The notes under the pieces: generated by a model
Database searches by the model: none
What the model was told of the DNA's origin: nothing
What the model saw: only the letters and a program-made list of their open reading frames with translations
Shown here: one piece after another, positions 56,591-64,000 of the stretch
Position numbering within the stretch: position 1 is the stretch's first letter
How the letters are laid out: each line of letters starts with the position of its first letter
NCBI RefSeq assembly: GCF_011170125.1
Contig: NZ_BLLN01000003.1
Span: 620,001-684,000 of the forward strand
Length of the DNA: 64,000 nucleotides
Origin: Streptomyces diastaticus subsp. diastaticus
GTDB lineage: Bacteria; Actinomycetota; Actinomycetes; Streptomycetales; Streptomycetaceae
Direction of reading: 5' to 3'
Translations under genes and position numbers: made by a program

Positions 56591-58303
56591 ATGACTCGAT
56601 CCGAACGCCCCGACCGCCAGGCAGCGGGGAACCGCGCGGCCCAGGGGAACCCCCAGGCCCGCACCGGCCGCCGGCCCGGCCAGGACTCCGGCGGCAGCCG
56701 CCCCGGACGCTCCCGAGGGGGCCGACGGACCGGGCGCCCCGCCACCTCCCGCACCCCCGCCGCCCCGCAGGGCGGCGACTTCGCGCTGCCCGAGACGCGC
56801 ACCCCGGCCCTCCCGGCCGTGGCCGCCTTCGCCGAGCTCGACCTGCCGCAGCCCCTGCTGGCCGCGCTGGCCGCCGAGGGCATGGCCGAACCGTTCCCCA
56901 TCCAGGCCGCGACGCTCCCCAACTCGCTGGCCGGACGCGACATCCTCGGCCGGGGCCGCACCGGCTCCGGCAAGACCCTCGCCTTCGGCCTCGCCCTGCT
57001 CGCCCGCACCGCCGGACGCCGCGCCGAGGCGGGGGCGCCGCTCGCCCTGGTCCTCGTCCCCACCCGCGAACTGGCCCAGCAGGTCACCGACGCCCTCACG
57101 CCGTACGCCAAGGCCCTCGGCCTGCGCATGGCCACCGTCGTCGGCGGGCTCTCGCTCAACAAGCAGGCGAACGCGCTGCGCCGGGGCACCGAGGTCGTCG
57201 TCGCCACGCCGGGACGGCTCAAGGACCTCCTGGACCGCGGCGACTGCCGCCTCGACCAGGTCACCGTCAGCGTCCTCGACGAGGCCGACCAGATGACCGA
57301 CATGGGCTTCATGCCGCAGGTCACCGCGCTCCTGGACCGCACCGACCCCGACGGGCAGCGGATGCTCTTCTCCGCCACCCTGGACCGCAACATCGACCGG
57401 CTGGTGCGCGGCTACCTCACCGACCCGGTGGTGCACTCCGTCGACCCCTCGGCGGGCGCCGTCACGACGATGGAGCACCACCTGCTCTACGTCGCCGACG
57501 ACACCGACAAGAAGGCGGTCGCCCTGCGCATCGCCGCCCGCGACGGCCGCGTGATCATGTTCGTGGACACCAAGCGCTCCGCCGACCGGTTCGCCAAGCG
57601 GCTCCTCGCCAACGGAGTGCGCGCCTCCGCGCTGCACGGCGGGCGCTCCCAGCCGCAGCGCAACCGCACCCTGGAGCAGTTCAAGAACGGCCAGGTCACC
57701 GCTCTGGTCGCGACCAACGTGGCGGCCCGCGGCATCCACGTCGACGACCTCGACCTGGTCGTCAACGTCGACCCGCCCACCGACCACAAGGACTACCTGC
57801 ACCGTGGCGGCCGCACCGCCCGCGCGGGGGAGTCCGGCAGCGTCGTCACGCTCGTCCTCCCCGAGGAGAAGCGCGAGATGACCCGCCTGATGTCGGCGGC
57901 CCGGATCACGCCGCAGACCGCCCGGGTCAAGTCCAGCGACGAGGAACTCGCCCGCCTCACCGGCGCCCGTGAGCCCTCCGGCGTGCCCGTGACCGTCGAG
58001 ATCCCGCAGCAGCCCACCGGGCCCAAGGCCAAGTCCGGCGGCCGCTCCCGGCGAGGCCGCTCCGGCGGCCCCCGCTCGGCCACGGCCACCACGACCCGGG
58101 GTGCCCAGCCCGGCACGGCCGCCCGCACCGCGAGCACCGGCCGTACCGGCGGCGGCACCGCCCGTGCCGGGGGCGCGGCCCGGGGCGCGGGGCGCGCCGG
58201 CGGCGGCTCCGGGCGCGGCAACCCCGCCACCAGGGGCGCGGCCACCGGCGGGGGCGCCCGCCGGGCCAGGGGCGGCGGCCGAGGCTCCGGGGCCGCGGCC
58301 TGA
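56591..58303 (+). CDS. DEAD-box RNA helicase
   Basis: A 570-residue RNA helicase. Residues 1-75 are Arg/Gly/Pro-rich. The core has the Q motif FPIQ, motif I GRTGSGKT, Ia PTRELAQQ, TPGR, motif II LDEADQ, motif III SAT, motif V TNVAARGIHVDDLD and motif VI HRGGRTARAG. The C-terminal 120 residues are a low-complexity Arg/Gly/Thr tail that should bind RNA nonspecifically. It unwinds RNA duplexes, probably in ribosome assembly or mRNA turnover in the cold. It follows the cold-shock gene across a terminator. The ribosome binding site (AGGAAGG) is rather far, about 14 bases. Confidence 0.95.
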   Translation: MTRSERPDRQAAGNRAAQGNPQARTGRRPGQDSGGSRPGRSRGGRRTGRPATSRTPAAPQGGDFALPETRTPALPAVAAFAELDLPQPLLAALAAEGMAEPFPIQAATLPNSLAGRDILGRGRTGSGKTLAFGLALLARTAGRRAEAGAPLALVLVPTRELAQQVTDALTPYAKALGLRMATVVGGLSLNKQANALRRGTEVVVATPGRLKDLLDRGDCRLDQVTVSVLDEADQMTDMGFMPQVTALLDRTDPDGQRMLFSATLDRNIDRLVRGYLTDPVVHSVDPSAGAVTTMEHHLLYVADDTDKKAVALRIAARDGRVIMFVDTKRSADRFAKRLLANGVRASALHGGRSQPQRNRTLEQFKNGQVTALVATNVAARGIHVDDLDLVVNVDPPTDHKDYLHRGGRTARAGESGSVVTLVLPEEKREMTRLMSAARITPQTARVKSSDEELARLTGAREPSGVPVTVEIPQQPTGPKAKSGGRSRRGRSGGPRSATATTTRGAQPGTAARTASTGRTGGGTARAGGAARGAGRAGGGSGRGNPATRGAATGGGARRARGGGRGSGAAA

Positions 58304-58748
58304 CCTGACGGGGGAGTGCCGCCGACGCCGCCGGGAGAACCGCCCGGCGGCCGGTCGGAGGCCACTTGCCGCGGCAGCGGCGGGGCCGGTGATCCGGCGC
58401 CGCTCGCCCTGCCGCGTGGGGCGTCGCCCGTGGCAGGGCGGCGCTCCGCGCGAGCGGTCAGGGCCTCGTACGGCGAAGTGGGCGCGCACGGGAACGCGCC
58501 CGGGGCGCGTGCGCGCGCCGGGCGGGCGCGGGACGGCACCGCCTCGCCCAGCCTCGCGCCGCCGCGCTGCCCCCGGGCCGAGGGGCACGGTGACACCCGC
58601 TGCTCCCGCTCGTCATCACCGGTTCGTCGCTCGCCGGGCGGGCCGTCCGCGGGTGCGGGGAACGTCCAGGTCCGCGAGCCGTGGCGGAGCGCCCCGTACC
58701 CGTGCTCGTACCCGTGCGCCGACCCTCCGGCAGCCGGGCCGCGCCCGG
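58304..58748. other. Gene-free gap between the helicase and ankyrin/HEAT genes
   Basis: These 445 bases separate two convergent genes. I see only open frames without codon bias or a ribosome binding site. There is no long hairpin, repeat or RNA motif that I can support. The GC content is typical. Confidence 0.5.
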
Positions 58749-60263
58749 TCAGGTCAGCGGCAGCACCCCCTCCAGCCGTCGCCGTACCGCCGGGTCGGTG
58801 AGCTGCTCCACGGTTTCCTCGGCCCGCTCGCGGACCGCCGAGCCCTCCGGCTCGGTCGTCAGGAGCAGGGCCAGCGCCTCCTCCGCCCGGGTGCCGGCGC
58901 CCCGCCGGACCAGGCCCGCCGCCGCCTCGGCGACCGTCGCCGGATCCTCGTCGGCCAGCCGGGCCGCCAGCGCCTCGCGTACCTCGGTGGTGTCCGAGGC
59001 CAGGGCCGCCAGCGCGGTCACCGCCCACTCCCGCACCCGCGGCCACGCGTCCGCCGACAGTGCCGCGAGGACGCCCGTGCCGCGCGCGTCGCCGGCGGGG
59101 ACCAGCCCGAACAAGGCCCTGGCCGCCGCCTCGCGCACCTCCGCGGCGGGATGTCCGGCCGCGGCGTACAGCTCGGGCAGCGCCCCGGGGTCACCGTGGT
59201 GGCCGAGGCCGGACACCACCGCCGCCAGCAACTGGGCGTCGACCGGCTCGCGCGCCAGCTCCCGCAGCAGCGGCACCACCCGGGGCGTCAGCCGGCCCAC
59301 GCCGAGCCGCCCCAGCACCTCCACCGCGAACAGCGCCTCCGGCGAGCCGGGCGCCTCGCCGAGCCGTGCGGCCGCCGCCGAGAAGGTCTCCTCGTCGCCC
59401 CGCCCGCTCAGCACGCGCGCCGGCTCCCGCCAGTCGTCGTGCCACGGCTCCCCGCGCCCGAGCGCGCGGGCACTCAGCTCCTCGTAGGAGGCCGCCCGGC
59501 CCAGCTCCTCCTCCAGCACCGTGGCGACGGCCGCGTGCGAGGTGAACCGCTCCAGGCCCGCCCCCGGGTCGCCGTCCCGCAGCAGTACCACCGCCAGCAG
59601 CGTCGTCGAGCCGCGCCGCACCTCCCGGACGACCACCTCCACCTCGCCCGCCGGCTCCTCGTCCCCGCCGGCCGCCACCAGTTCCTCCCGCAGCCGGTCC
59701 GCGAGCCGCGCCGACCACCGCAGCGCCTCCTCCAGCGCCTGTTCCCGGCCCTGCGCCCCGTGCTCCAGCAGCACCCGGACCGTCTCCAGCGACCCCTGCC
59801 GGGCCGCCCGCACCAGCGGCGGATCGCCCCGGCCGGCCACCGGGCCGGCCCCCGCCTCCAGCAGCGCGGCCGCCGTGGCGGCGTGCCCGCCCTCGGCCGC
59901 CCGTACCAGCGCGGTGGGACCGGGCTCGTCGGCGCCGCCCGGGTCGGCACCCGCCGTGATCAGTGCCCGCACCACCTCGGTGCGGCCCCAGCAGGCGGCC
60001 CCGCACAGGGGCAGTTCGCCCTCGGCCGTGCGCCGGTCCGGGTCCGCGCCCGCCGCCAGCAGCAGTCGCACGAGCGGGGCGCGTCCGGCCACCGCCGCGC
60101 TGTGCAGCGCCGTACCGCCCCCGCCGTCGTCGGCCTCCGGGCTCACCCCGGCGCCGAGCAGCGCGGCCACCAGGTCCTCGTCGGCCTCGTACAGCGCCGA
60201 GAAGAGTTCCTCGGCGGCGCTGTTCGCCGTGTCCGTGCCGTGTTCCGCGTACGTCTCGCCCAT
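58749..60263 (-). CDS. Ankyrin-repeat and HEAT-repeat protein
   Basis: A 504-residue soluble repeat protein starting at ATG 60263. Residues about 15-180 form four or five ankyrin repeats (GGTALHSAAVAGRAPLVRLLLAAGADPD, PTALVRAAEGGHAATAAALLEAGA and others). The second half, from about 290, is made of HEAT-like helix pairs (PAAEVREAAARALFGLVPAG, WPRVREWAVTALAALASD). The middle is Glu-rich. No enzyme motif is seen. It likely serves as a protein-binding scaffold. It is divergent from chorismate mutase across 131 bases. Confidence 0.9.
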   Translation of the reverse strand: MGETYAEHGTDTANSAAEELFSALYEADEDLVAALLGAGVSPEADDGGGGTALHSAAVAGRAPLVRLLLAAGADPDRRTAEGELPLCGAACWGRTEVVRALITAGADPGGADEPGPTALVRAAEGGHAATAAALLEAGAGPVAGRGDPPLVRAARQGSLETVRVLLEHGAQGREQALEEALRWSARLADRLREELVAAGGDEEPAGEVEVVVREVRRGSTTLLAVVLLRDGDPGAGLERFTSHAAVATVLEEELGRAASYEELSARALGRGEPWHDDWREPARVLSGRGDEETFSAAAARLGEAPGSPEALFAVEVLGRLGVGRLTPRVVPLLRELAREPVDAQLLAAVVSGLGHHGDPGALPELYAAAGHPAAEVREAAARALFGLVPAGDARGTGVLAALSADAWPRVREWAVTALAALASDTTEVREALAARLADEDPATVAEAAAGLVRRGAGTRAEEALALLLTTEPEGSAVRERAEETVEQLTDPAVRRRLEGVLPLT

Positions 60264-60380
60264 GAGCCGACGATCCCCGCAGCGGGCTCGCGCCGCAACG
60301 CCAGTTCCGCGGTCGCGGCCGGTGCGGGCGGGGTGCCGTCCCACTCCTCGGGCAGCCCCTCCGGAGCGGCCCGGCCCGCG

Positions 60381-60386
60381 TAGGCT
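60381..60386 (+). promoter_or_regulatory. -10 box of the chorismate mutase gene
   Basis: TAGGCT is eight bases before ATG 60395, with no ribosome binding site; probably leaderless. Confidence 0.5.
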
Positions 60387-60394
60387 GATGGACC

Positions 60395-60772
60395 ATGACC
60401 CCCAGCAACACCGGAACGGGCCGCTCCGGCGCGGGCGGCACGGCTGTCCTCGCCGAACTCCAGCGGCTTCGCGAGAGCATCGACAACATCGACGCCGCCG
60501 TCGTGCACATGCTCGCCGAGCGGTTCAAGTGCACCCAGCAGGTCGGCCACCTCAAGGCCGAGCACCAGCTCCCCCCGGCCGACCCGGAACGCGAGGCGCA
60601 GCAGATCGCCCGGCTGCGCACCCTCGCCGGGAGCGCCCACCTGGACCCGGCGTTCGCCGAGAAGCTGCTCAACTTCATCGTCGCCGAGGTCATCCGCCAC
60701 CACGAGCGCATCGCGGACGAGGTGGTGGGCGGCGAGGAGGGCCCGGCCGAAGCGGCTCCGACGGCCGGCTGA
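60395..60772 (+). CDS. Chorismate mutase, AroQ type
   Basis: A 125-residue all-helical protein. The AroQ signature is present: LQRLRESIDNIDAAVVHMLAERFKCTQQVGHLKAEHQLPPADPEREAQQIARL, with the substrate-site Arg and Lys residues. The second helix pair ends in FAEKLLNFIVAEVIRHHE. It converts chorismate to prephenate for Phe and Tyr and competes with TrpE for the same substrate. No dehydratase or dehydrogenase is fused to it. Transcription ends at a 15-base-pair hairpin. Confidence 0.93.
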   Translation: MTPSNTGTGRSGAGGTAVLAELQRLRESIDNIDAAVVHMLAERFKCTQQVGHLKAEHQLPPADPEREAQQIARLRTLAGSAHLDPAFAEKLLNFIVAEVIRHHERIADEVVGGEEGPAEAAPTAG

Positions 60773-60792
60773 CCCACCCGGCCCCGGACACC

Positions 60793-60829
60793 GGCGAGGC
60801 CGGTCCCTGCAACGGGGACCGGCCTCGCC
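60793..60829. terminator. Bidirectional terminator after chorismate mutase
   Basis: A perfect 15-base-pair stem (60793-60807 with 60815-60829) and a 7-base loop TGCAACG lie between the convergent chorismate mutase and CsbD-like genes. Confidence 0.85.
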
Positions 60830-60847
60830 TCGGACGCGCCAGGGACG

Positions 60848-61039
60848 TCAGTGGCGGTCGTCGCCCTTCATGGAGTCACCGATGCCCTTGGCACGCTCGC
60901 GGAGCTGGTCCGCGGTGTCCTTGGCGTCGCCCTTGGCCTGGTCCGTCTTGCCCTCGGACTCGGAGCGGCGGTCGCCGGTGACCTTGCCGACGGCCTCCTT
61001 GGCCTTGCCCTTCATCTTGTCCATAGCGGACTCGCCCAT
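60848..61039 (-). CDS. CsbD family stress protein
   Basis: A 63-residue highly charged protein: MDKMKGKAKEAVGKVTGD followed by SESEGKTDQAKGDAKDTADQLRERAKG. The KxKGxAKExxGKxTGD block is typical of CsbD proteins, which are induced by general stress in many bacteria. The molecular function is unknown; the protein is probably disordered. ATG 61039 follows GAGAGGAAG. It could be under sigma-B-like control in Streptomyces, which I cannot verify here. Confidence 0.93.
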   Translation of the reverse strand: MGESAMDKMKGKAKEAVGKVTGDRRSESEGKTDQAKGDAKDTADQLRERAKGIGDSMKGDDRH

Positions 61040-61184
61040 GGCGGACTTCCTCTCGTCAAGCGGGACATTCCACCTCCAGGGTGCGGCCGCCCGGCCCGTG
61101 CCGCACGGCGAGCGGGCCGCCCGTGGGGCACCGCGGCTCCCGCCCGCACCGGGCGCGGCTCCCGGCGGCCCGCCACGCGGCGCC

Positions 61185-61190
61185 TATGCT
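61185..61190 (+). promoter_or_regulatory. -10 box of the HAD hydrolase gene
   Basis: TATGCT lies seven bases before ATG 61198, with no ribosome binding site; probably leaderless. Confidence 0.45.
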
Positions 61191-61197
61191 CGGCCGC

Positions 61198-61893
61198 ATG
61201 ATGCGCGCGGTCGTCCTCGACGTCGGTGAGTGCCTGGTGGACGAGACCCGCCGGTGCGCGGCGTGGGCCGACCGGCTGGGCGTCCCCCCGCACACCTTCT
61301 CGGCCGTCCTCGGCGCCGTGCGCGCCGCCGGTGGCGGGTTCGAGGACGCCTGCGCGGTGGTCCGCCCCGGCTTCGACGCCTCGGCCGGCCGGGCGGCCCG
61401 CGCCGAGGCGGGCGCACCGCAGGACACGTACACCGAGGCGGACCTGTACGCCGACGTGCGCCCCGCGCTGGCCGCGCTGCGCGCCGACGGGCTGATGGTG
61501 GGCGTCGCGGACAACCTGACGGCGCACGGCGCGGACATGCTGCGCGGACTGCTCGCCGAGGAGATCGAGCTGGTCGCCGCGTCGGAGGAGTGGGGCGCGG
61601 CCAAGCCCGACCCGGCCTTCTTCCGGCGGCTGGCGGGAAGCCTGCCGTTCGCGCCGGGGGAGATCCTGTACGTCGGCGACCGGTGGCCGTACGACATCCG
61701 GCCCGCCGCCGAGGCCGGGCTGCGCACCGCGCTGGTGCGGCGCGGTCCGTGGGCGGTGCTCGACTGGGAGTCCGAGGAGGCCCGTACGCTGCCCGACTTC
61801 CGGATCGGCGGCCTGCTGGAGCTCTCCGGCCTGATCCTCAACGCCAACGCTGGGGGCGCCGGGACCTCCGCCCAGTCGTCAACCGAAGGTTGA
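61198..61893 (+). CDS. HAD family hydrolase
   Basis: A 231-residue HAD-superfamily protein. The first motif is VVLDVGECLVD: the nucleophile Asp is kept, but the second Asp is replaced by Glu (DVGE, not DxD). Motif II is GVADN, motif III the AAKPDP Lys, and motif IV YVGDRWPYDIRPA. The missing second Asp suggests weakened phosphatase activity or a dehalogenase-like role. Its stop codon lies inside the first palindrome that precedes the Clp-N gene, so its 3' end and that promoter overlap. Confidence 0.87.
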   Translation: MMRAVVLDVGECLVDETRRCAAWADRLGVPPHTFSAVLGAVRAAGGGFEDACAVVRPGFDASAGRAARAEAGAPQDTYTEADLYADVRPALAALRADGLMVGVADNLTAHGADMLRGLLAEEIELVAASEEWGAAKPDPAFFRRLAGSLPFAPGEILYVGDRWPYDIRPAAEAGLRTALVRRGPWAVLDWESEEARTLPDFRIGGLLELSGLILNANAGGAGTSAQSSTEG

Positions 61894-61895
61894 CG
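61877..61895. promoter_or_regulatory. Operator palindrome 1 with embedded -35 box
   Basis: CGTCAACC and GGTTGACG form perfect 8-base arms around GAA. The right arm contains TTGACG (61890-61895), a good -35 hexamer for the next gene. It overlaps the end of the HAD coding sequence. Confidence 0.7.
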
Positions 61896-61904
61896 ATTCC
61901 CTGC

Positions 61905-61925
61905 GCGTCAACTTAAGGTTGACGC
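61905..61925. promoter_or_regulatory. Operator palindrome 2 with embedded -10 box
   Basis: GCGTCAAC and GTTGACGC form perfect 8-base arms around TTAAG. It contains TAAGGT (61914-61919), 18 bases after the -35 box and six bases before the ATG at 61926. Both palindromes share GTCAAC...GTTGAC half-sites, with centres 29 bases apart. Confidence 0.7.
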
Positions 61926-62669
61926 ATGTCGGAATTCAGCAGGCCCCCGCAGTCCGCACGCCTCGACGACCTCATCGAGGCCATCAAGAGCAGCCACACC
62001 GACCCCCTCGACCGGCTCTCCGGAGCCGTCGTCGTCGCCGAACACCTCGGCGACGTCGCCGACCACCTCATCGGCCACTTCGTCGACCAGGCCCGCCGCT
62101 CCGGCGCCTCCTGGACCGAGATCGGCACCGGACTCGGCGTCACCAAACAGGCCGCCCAGAAGCGATTCGTCCCCAAGGGCAGCGGCGACCTCGACCCCAA
62201 GGACGGCTTCAGCCGCTTCACCCCCCGCGCCCGCAACGCCGTCGTCGCCGCCCAGGAAGCCGCCCGCACCGCCGGCCAGCCCCACATCGGCCCCGGCCAC
62301 CTCGCCCTCGGCCTCCTCGCCGACCCCGACTCCGTCGCCGCCCACCTCCTCGCCGGACAGGGCATCACCACCGAGGCCCTGCGCACCGCCGTCACCGCCG
62401 GCGAACAGCCGCCCGCCGACACCCTCCCCGACCTCATCCCCTACGACGCCGCCGCCCGCAAAGCCCTTGAACTCACCTTCCGCGTCGCCCTGCGCCTCGG
62501 CCACAACTACATCGGCACCGAACACCTCCTCCTCGCCCTCCTCGAACACGAGAACCTCACGGGAGGCGGCCCCCTCACCACCCTCGGCGCCGACCCCGAA
62601 GCCGCCGAGACCGAGATCGTCCGCGCCATCAGCGCCCTGCTCGACACCCCGGCCGACCAGCCCGGCTGA
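61926..62669 (+). CDS. Clp N-terminal-domain protein with HTH, probable autoregulator
   Basis: A 247-residue protein. The N-terminal part (about 20-85) ends in a helix-turn-helix-like stretch, SGASWTEIGTGLGVTKQAAQKRF. The rest holds two Clp-N repeats: FTPRARNAVVAAQEAARTAGQPHIGPGHLALGLL and YDAAARKALELTFRVALRLGHNYIGTEHLLLALL. No AAA+ ATPase domain is present. The Clp-N part may bind an adaptor or substrate, while the HTH may bind the two palindromes that form its own promoter. The ATG directly follows palindrome 2, so the message is probably leaderless. The regulatory role is inferred. Confidence 0.88.
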   Translation: MSEFSRPPQSARLDDLIEAIKSSHTDPLDRLSGAVVVAEHLGDVADHLIGHFVDQARRSGASWTEIGTGLGVTKQAAQKRFVPKGSGDLDPKDGFSRFTPRARNAVVAAQEAARTAGQPHIGPGHLALGLLADPDSVAAHLLAGQGITTEALRTAVTAGEQPPADTLPDLIPYDAAARKALELTFRVALRLGHNYIGTEHLLLALLEHENLTGGGPLTTLGADPEAAETEIVRAISALLDTPADQPG

Positions 62670-62776
62670 CCCACGCCCCACCCACCGCACCACCCCACGC
62701 TCCCGGCGGAGCCACCCACCGGGGGCGCACCCCCGTCCCGGGCCGAACCCCCCTGTGCCCGCCCACCGCCATCGGG

Positions 62777-62782
62777 CAGCAT
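62777..62782 (+). promoter_or_regulatory. -10 box of pepN
   Basis: CAGCAT is seven bases before ATG 62790; there is no ribosome binding site. ATG 62781, partly inside this box, is a less likely start. Confidence 0.35.
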
Positions 62783-62789
62783 GGCCCGC

Positions 62790-64000
62790 ATGTCCCTCCT
62801 GACGCGCGACGAAGCGCAGACCCGATCCCAGCTCCTCGACGTCCACCGCTACGCCGTCGACCTGGACCTCACCACCGGCGACACCACCTTCGCCTCCCGC
62901 ACCCGCGTCCACTTCACCGCGCGCGCCGCCGGGGACACCTTCATCGACCTGAACCCCCACCGCCTGCACACCGCCACGCTCGACGGGACCCCCCTCGACC
63001 CCGCCGCCCTCGACGGCACCCGCCTCCCCCTCACCGGCCTCACCCCCGGCCCCCACGAACTCACCGTCGAGGCCGACATGGCCTACTCCCGCACCGGCGA
63101 AGGCATGCACCGCTTCACCGACCCCGCCGACGGCGAGACGTACCTCTACACCCAGCTCTTCCTCGACGACGCCCGCCGCGTCTTCGCCGCCTTCGACCAG
63201 CCCGACCTCAAAGCCCACTTCGACCTCACCGTCACCGCCCCGCCCCACTGGACCGTCCTCGCCAACGGCACCACCACCGACCACGGCGACGGCCGCTGGA
63301 GCGCCGCCACCACCCCCCTCATCTCCCCCTACCTCGTCGCCGTCGCCGCCGGGCCCTGGCACACCGTCCGCACCGAACACCGCGGCCTGCCCTTCGGCCT
63401 CCACTGCCGCCGCTCCCTCGCCCCCCACCTCGACACCGACGCCACCGAACTCCTCGACACCACCACCGCCCTCTTCGACCGCTACCACGAGAAGTTCGAC
63501 GAGCCCTACCCCTTCGACTCCTACGACCAGGCGTTCGTCCCCGAGTTCAACGCCGGCGCCATGGAGAACCCCGGCCTCGTCACCTTCCGCGACTCCTACG
63601 TCTTCCGCTCCGCCGTCACCGACGCTGAACGCTGCTCACGCGCCGTCACCATCGCCCACGAGATGGCCCACATGTGGTTCGGCGACCTCGTCACCCTCAC
63701 CTGGTGGGACGACATCTGGCTCAACGAGTCCTTCGCCGAGTACATGGGCTACCAGACCGTCGCCGAAGCCACCCGCTGGACGCACGTCTGGACCGACTTC
63801 GCCGCCGGCCGCAAGGACTGGGGCTACGACGCCGACCAGCGCCCCACCACCCACCCCGTCGCCCCCGACCCCGAAGCCGTCCCCGACACCGCCTCCGCCC
63901 TCCTCAACTTCGACGGCATCTCCTACGCCAAGGGCGCCGCCGCCCTGCGCCAGCTCACCGCCTGGCTCGGCGAGAAGGACTTCCTCGCCGGCATCAACCG
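62790..64000 (+). CDS. pepN: Aminopeptidase N, M1 family (3' truncated)
   Basis: The first 403 codons of an M1 zinc aminopeptidase; the gene runs off the right edge. It begins MSLLTRDEAQTRSQLLDVHRYAVDLDLTTG. The exopeptidase motif GAMEN lies at about residues 257-261. The zinc site HEMAH with the distal Glu (NESFAEYMGY) is complete at about 290-313. It removes N-terminal residues from peptides in the cytoplasm. The 120-base gap upstream has a C-rich composition and no other feature than the proposed -10 box. Confidence 0.95.
   Translation, partial: MSLLTRDEAQTRSQLLDVHRYAVDLDLTTGDTTFASRTRVHFTARAAGDTFIDLNPHRLHTATLDGTPLDPAALDGTRLPLTGLTPGPHELTVEADMAYSRTGEGMHRFTDPADGETYLYTQLFLDDARRVFAAFDQPDLKAHFDLTVTAPPHWTVLANGTTTDHGDGRWSAATTPLISPYLVAVAAGPWHTVRTEHRGLPFGLHCRRSLAPHLDTDATELLDTTTALFDRYHEKFDEPYPFDSYDQAFVPEFNAGAMENPGLVTFRDSYVFRSAVTDAERCSRAVTIAHEMAHMWFGDLVTLTWWDDIWLNESFAEYMGYQTVAEATRWTHVWTDFAAGRKDWGYDADQRPTTHPVAPDPEAVPDTASALLNFDGISYAKGAAALRQLTAWLGEKDFLAGIN

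Noticed and set aside
58316..58801. Open frame in the helicase/ankyrin gap
   Set aside because: No ribosome binding site, Arg/Ala/Pro-rich random composition, and it overlaps the end of the ankyrin/HEAT gene on the other strand.

Overview
The window is high-GC actinobacterial chromosome, almost certainly Streptomyces. Third codon positions are nearly all G or C, GTG starts are frequent, and many genes are joined by 4-base ATGA/GTGA overlaps. Several gene families and arrangements are Streptomyces-typical: hisD-C-B-orf-H-priA-orf-F, trpC-trpM-trpB-trpA, HGxxPAAW and TIGR02234 membrane proteins, and a GH46 chitosanase next to gltD. I see no rRNA, tRNA, insertion sequence, phage or CRISPR array. 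This is core metabolism with a few accessory islands, cut at both ends: a pseudouridine synthase on the left and aminopeptidase N on the right.

Layout. 1-8.7 kb: RluA-type pseudouridine synthase end, GNAT enzyme, Na+/H+ antiporter, dienelactone hydrolase, Ser/Thr kinase, Tat-exported PhoD phosphatase, anchored thioredoxin-fold protein and a membrane protein. 9.2-12.8 kb: replicative polymerase DnaE. 12.9-21.5 kb: small basic protein, NYN-domain protein, ABC exporter pair, membrane protein, YbaK deacylase, LON-domain protein, a protein of unknown function and a pentapeptide-like membrane protein. 21.7-27.3 kb: the his operon, including the dual-function isomerase priA. 27.4-30.7 kb: GNAT gene behind a perfect CebR operator, PanE-like reductase, DinB-like protein, hisI and a secreted His-rich protein. 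30.8-37.6 kb: trpE, three membrane-protein genes, then trpC-trpM-trpB-trpA ending at a strong terminator. 37.6-39.5 kb: second anchored thioredoxin-fold protein and lgt. 39.6-47.4 kb (minus strand): a compact seven-gene operon with four different ADP-ribosylglycohydrolase paralogues, a PfkB kinase, a CaiB/BaiF CoA-transferase and a CitE-like lyase. 47.8-54.9 kb: VIT1-like transporter and gltB-gltD. 55.0-64.0 kb: chitosanase with a changed catalytic residue, cold-shock protein with a structured leader, DEAD-box helicase, ankyrin/HEAT protein, chorismate mutase, CsbD-like protein, HAD hydrolase, Clp-N/HTH protein under tandem operators, and aminopeptidase N.

How the genes fit together. The his and trp genes meet at PriA: no trpF is present, and PriA is known in Streptomyces to isomerise both ProFAR (his) and PRA (trp). 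Chorismate mutase and TrpE compete for chorismate. GltBD supplies glutamate to both pathways and its upstream region carries GlnR-like half-sites. The two CPxC membrane proteins are paralogues. About fifteen genes have a TANNNT-like -10 box 5-10 bases before the start and no ribosome binding site, suggesting leaderless transcripts; these include hisD, hisI, trpE, pepN and chorismate mutase.

Most worth a second look: the four-paralogue ADP-ribosylglycohydrolase/kinase/CoA operon; the Clp-N/HTH gene whose promoter is built into two palindromes; the perfect CebR box before a GNAT gene; the GH46 chitosanase with Glu replaced by Asp at the catalytic acid; the MITE-like hairpin at 33.4-33.6 kb; and the terminator-ended leader RNA before the cold-shock gene.
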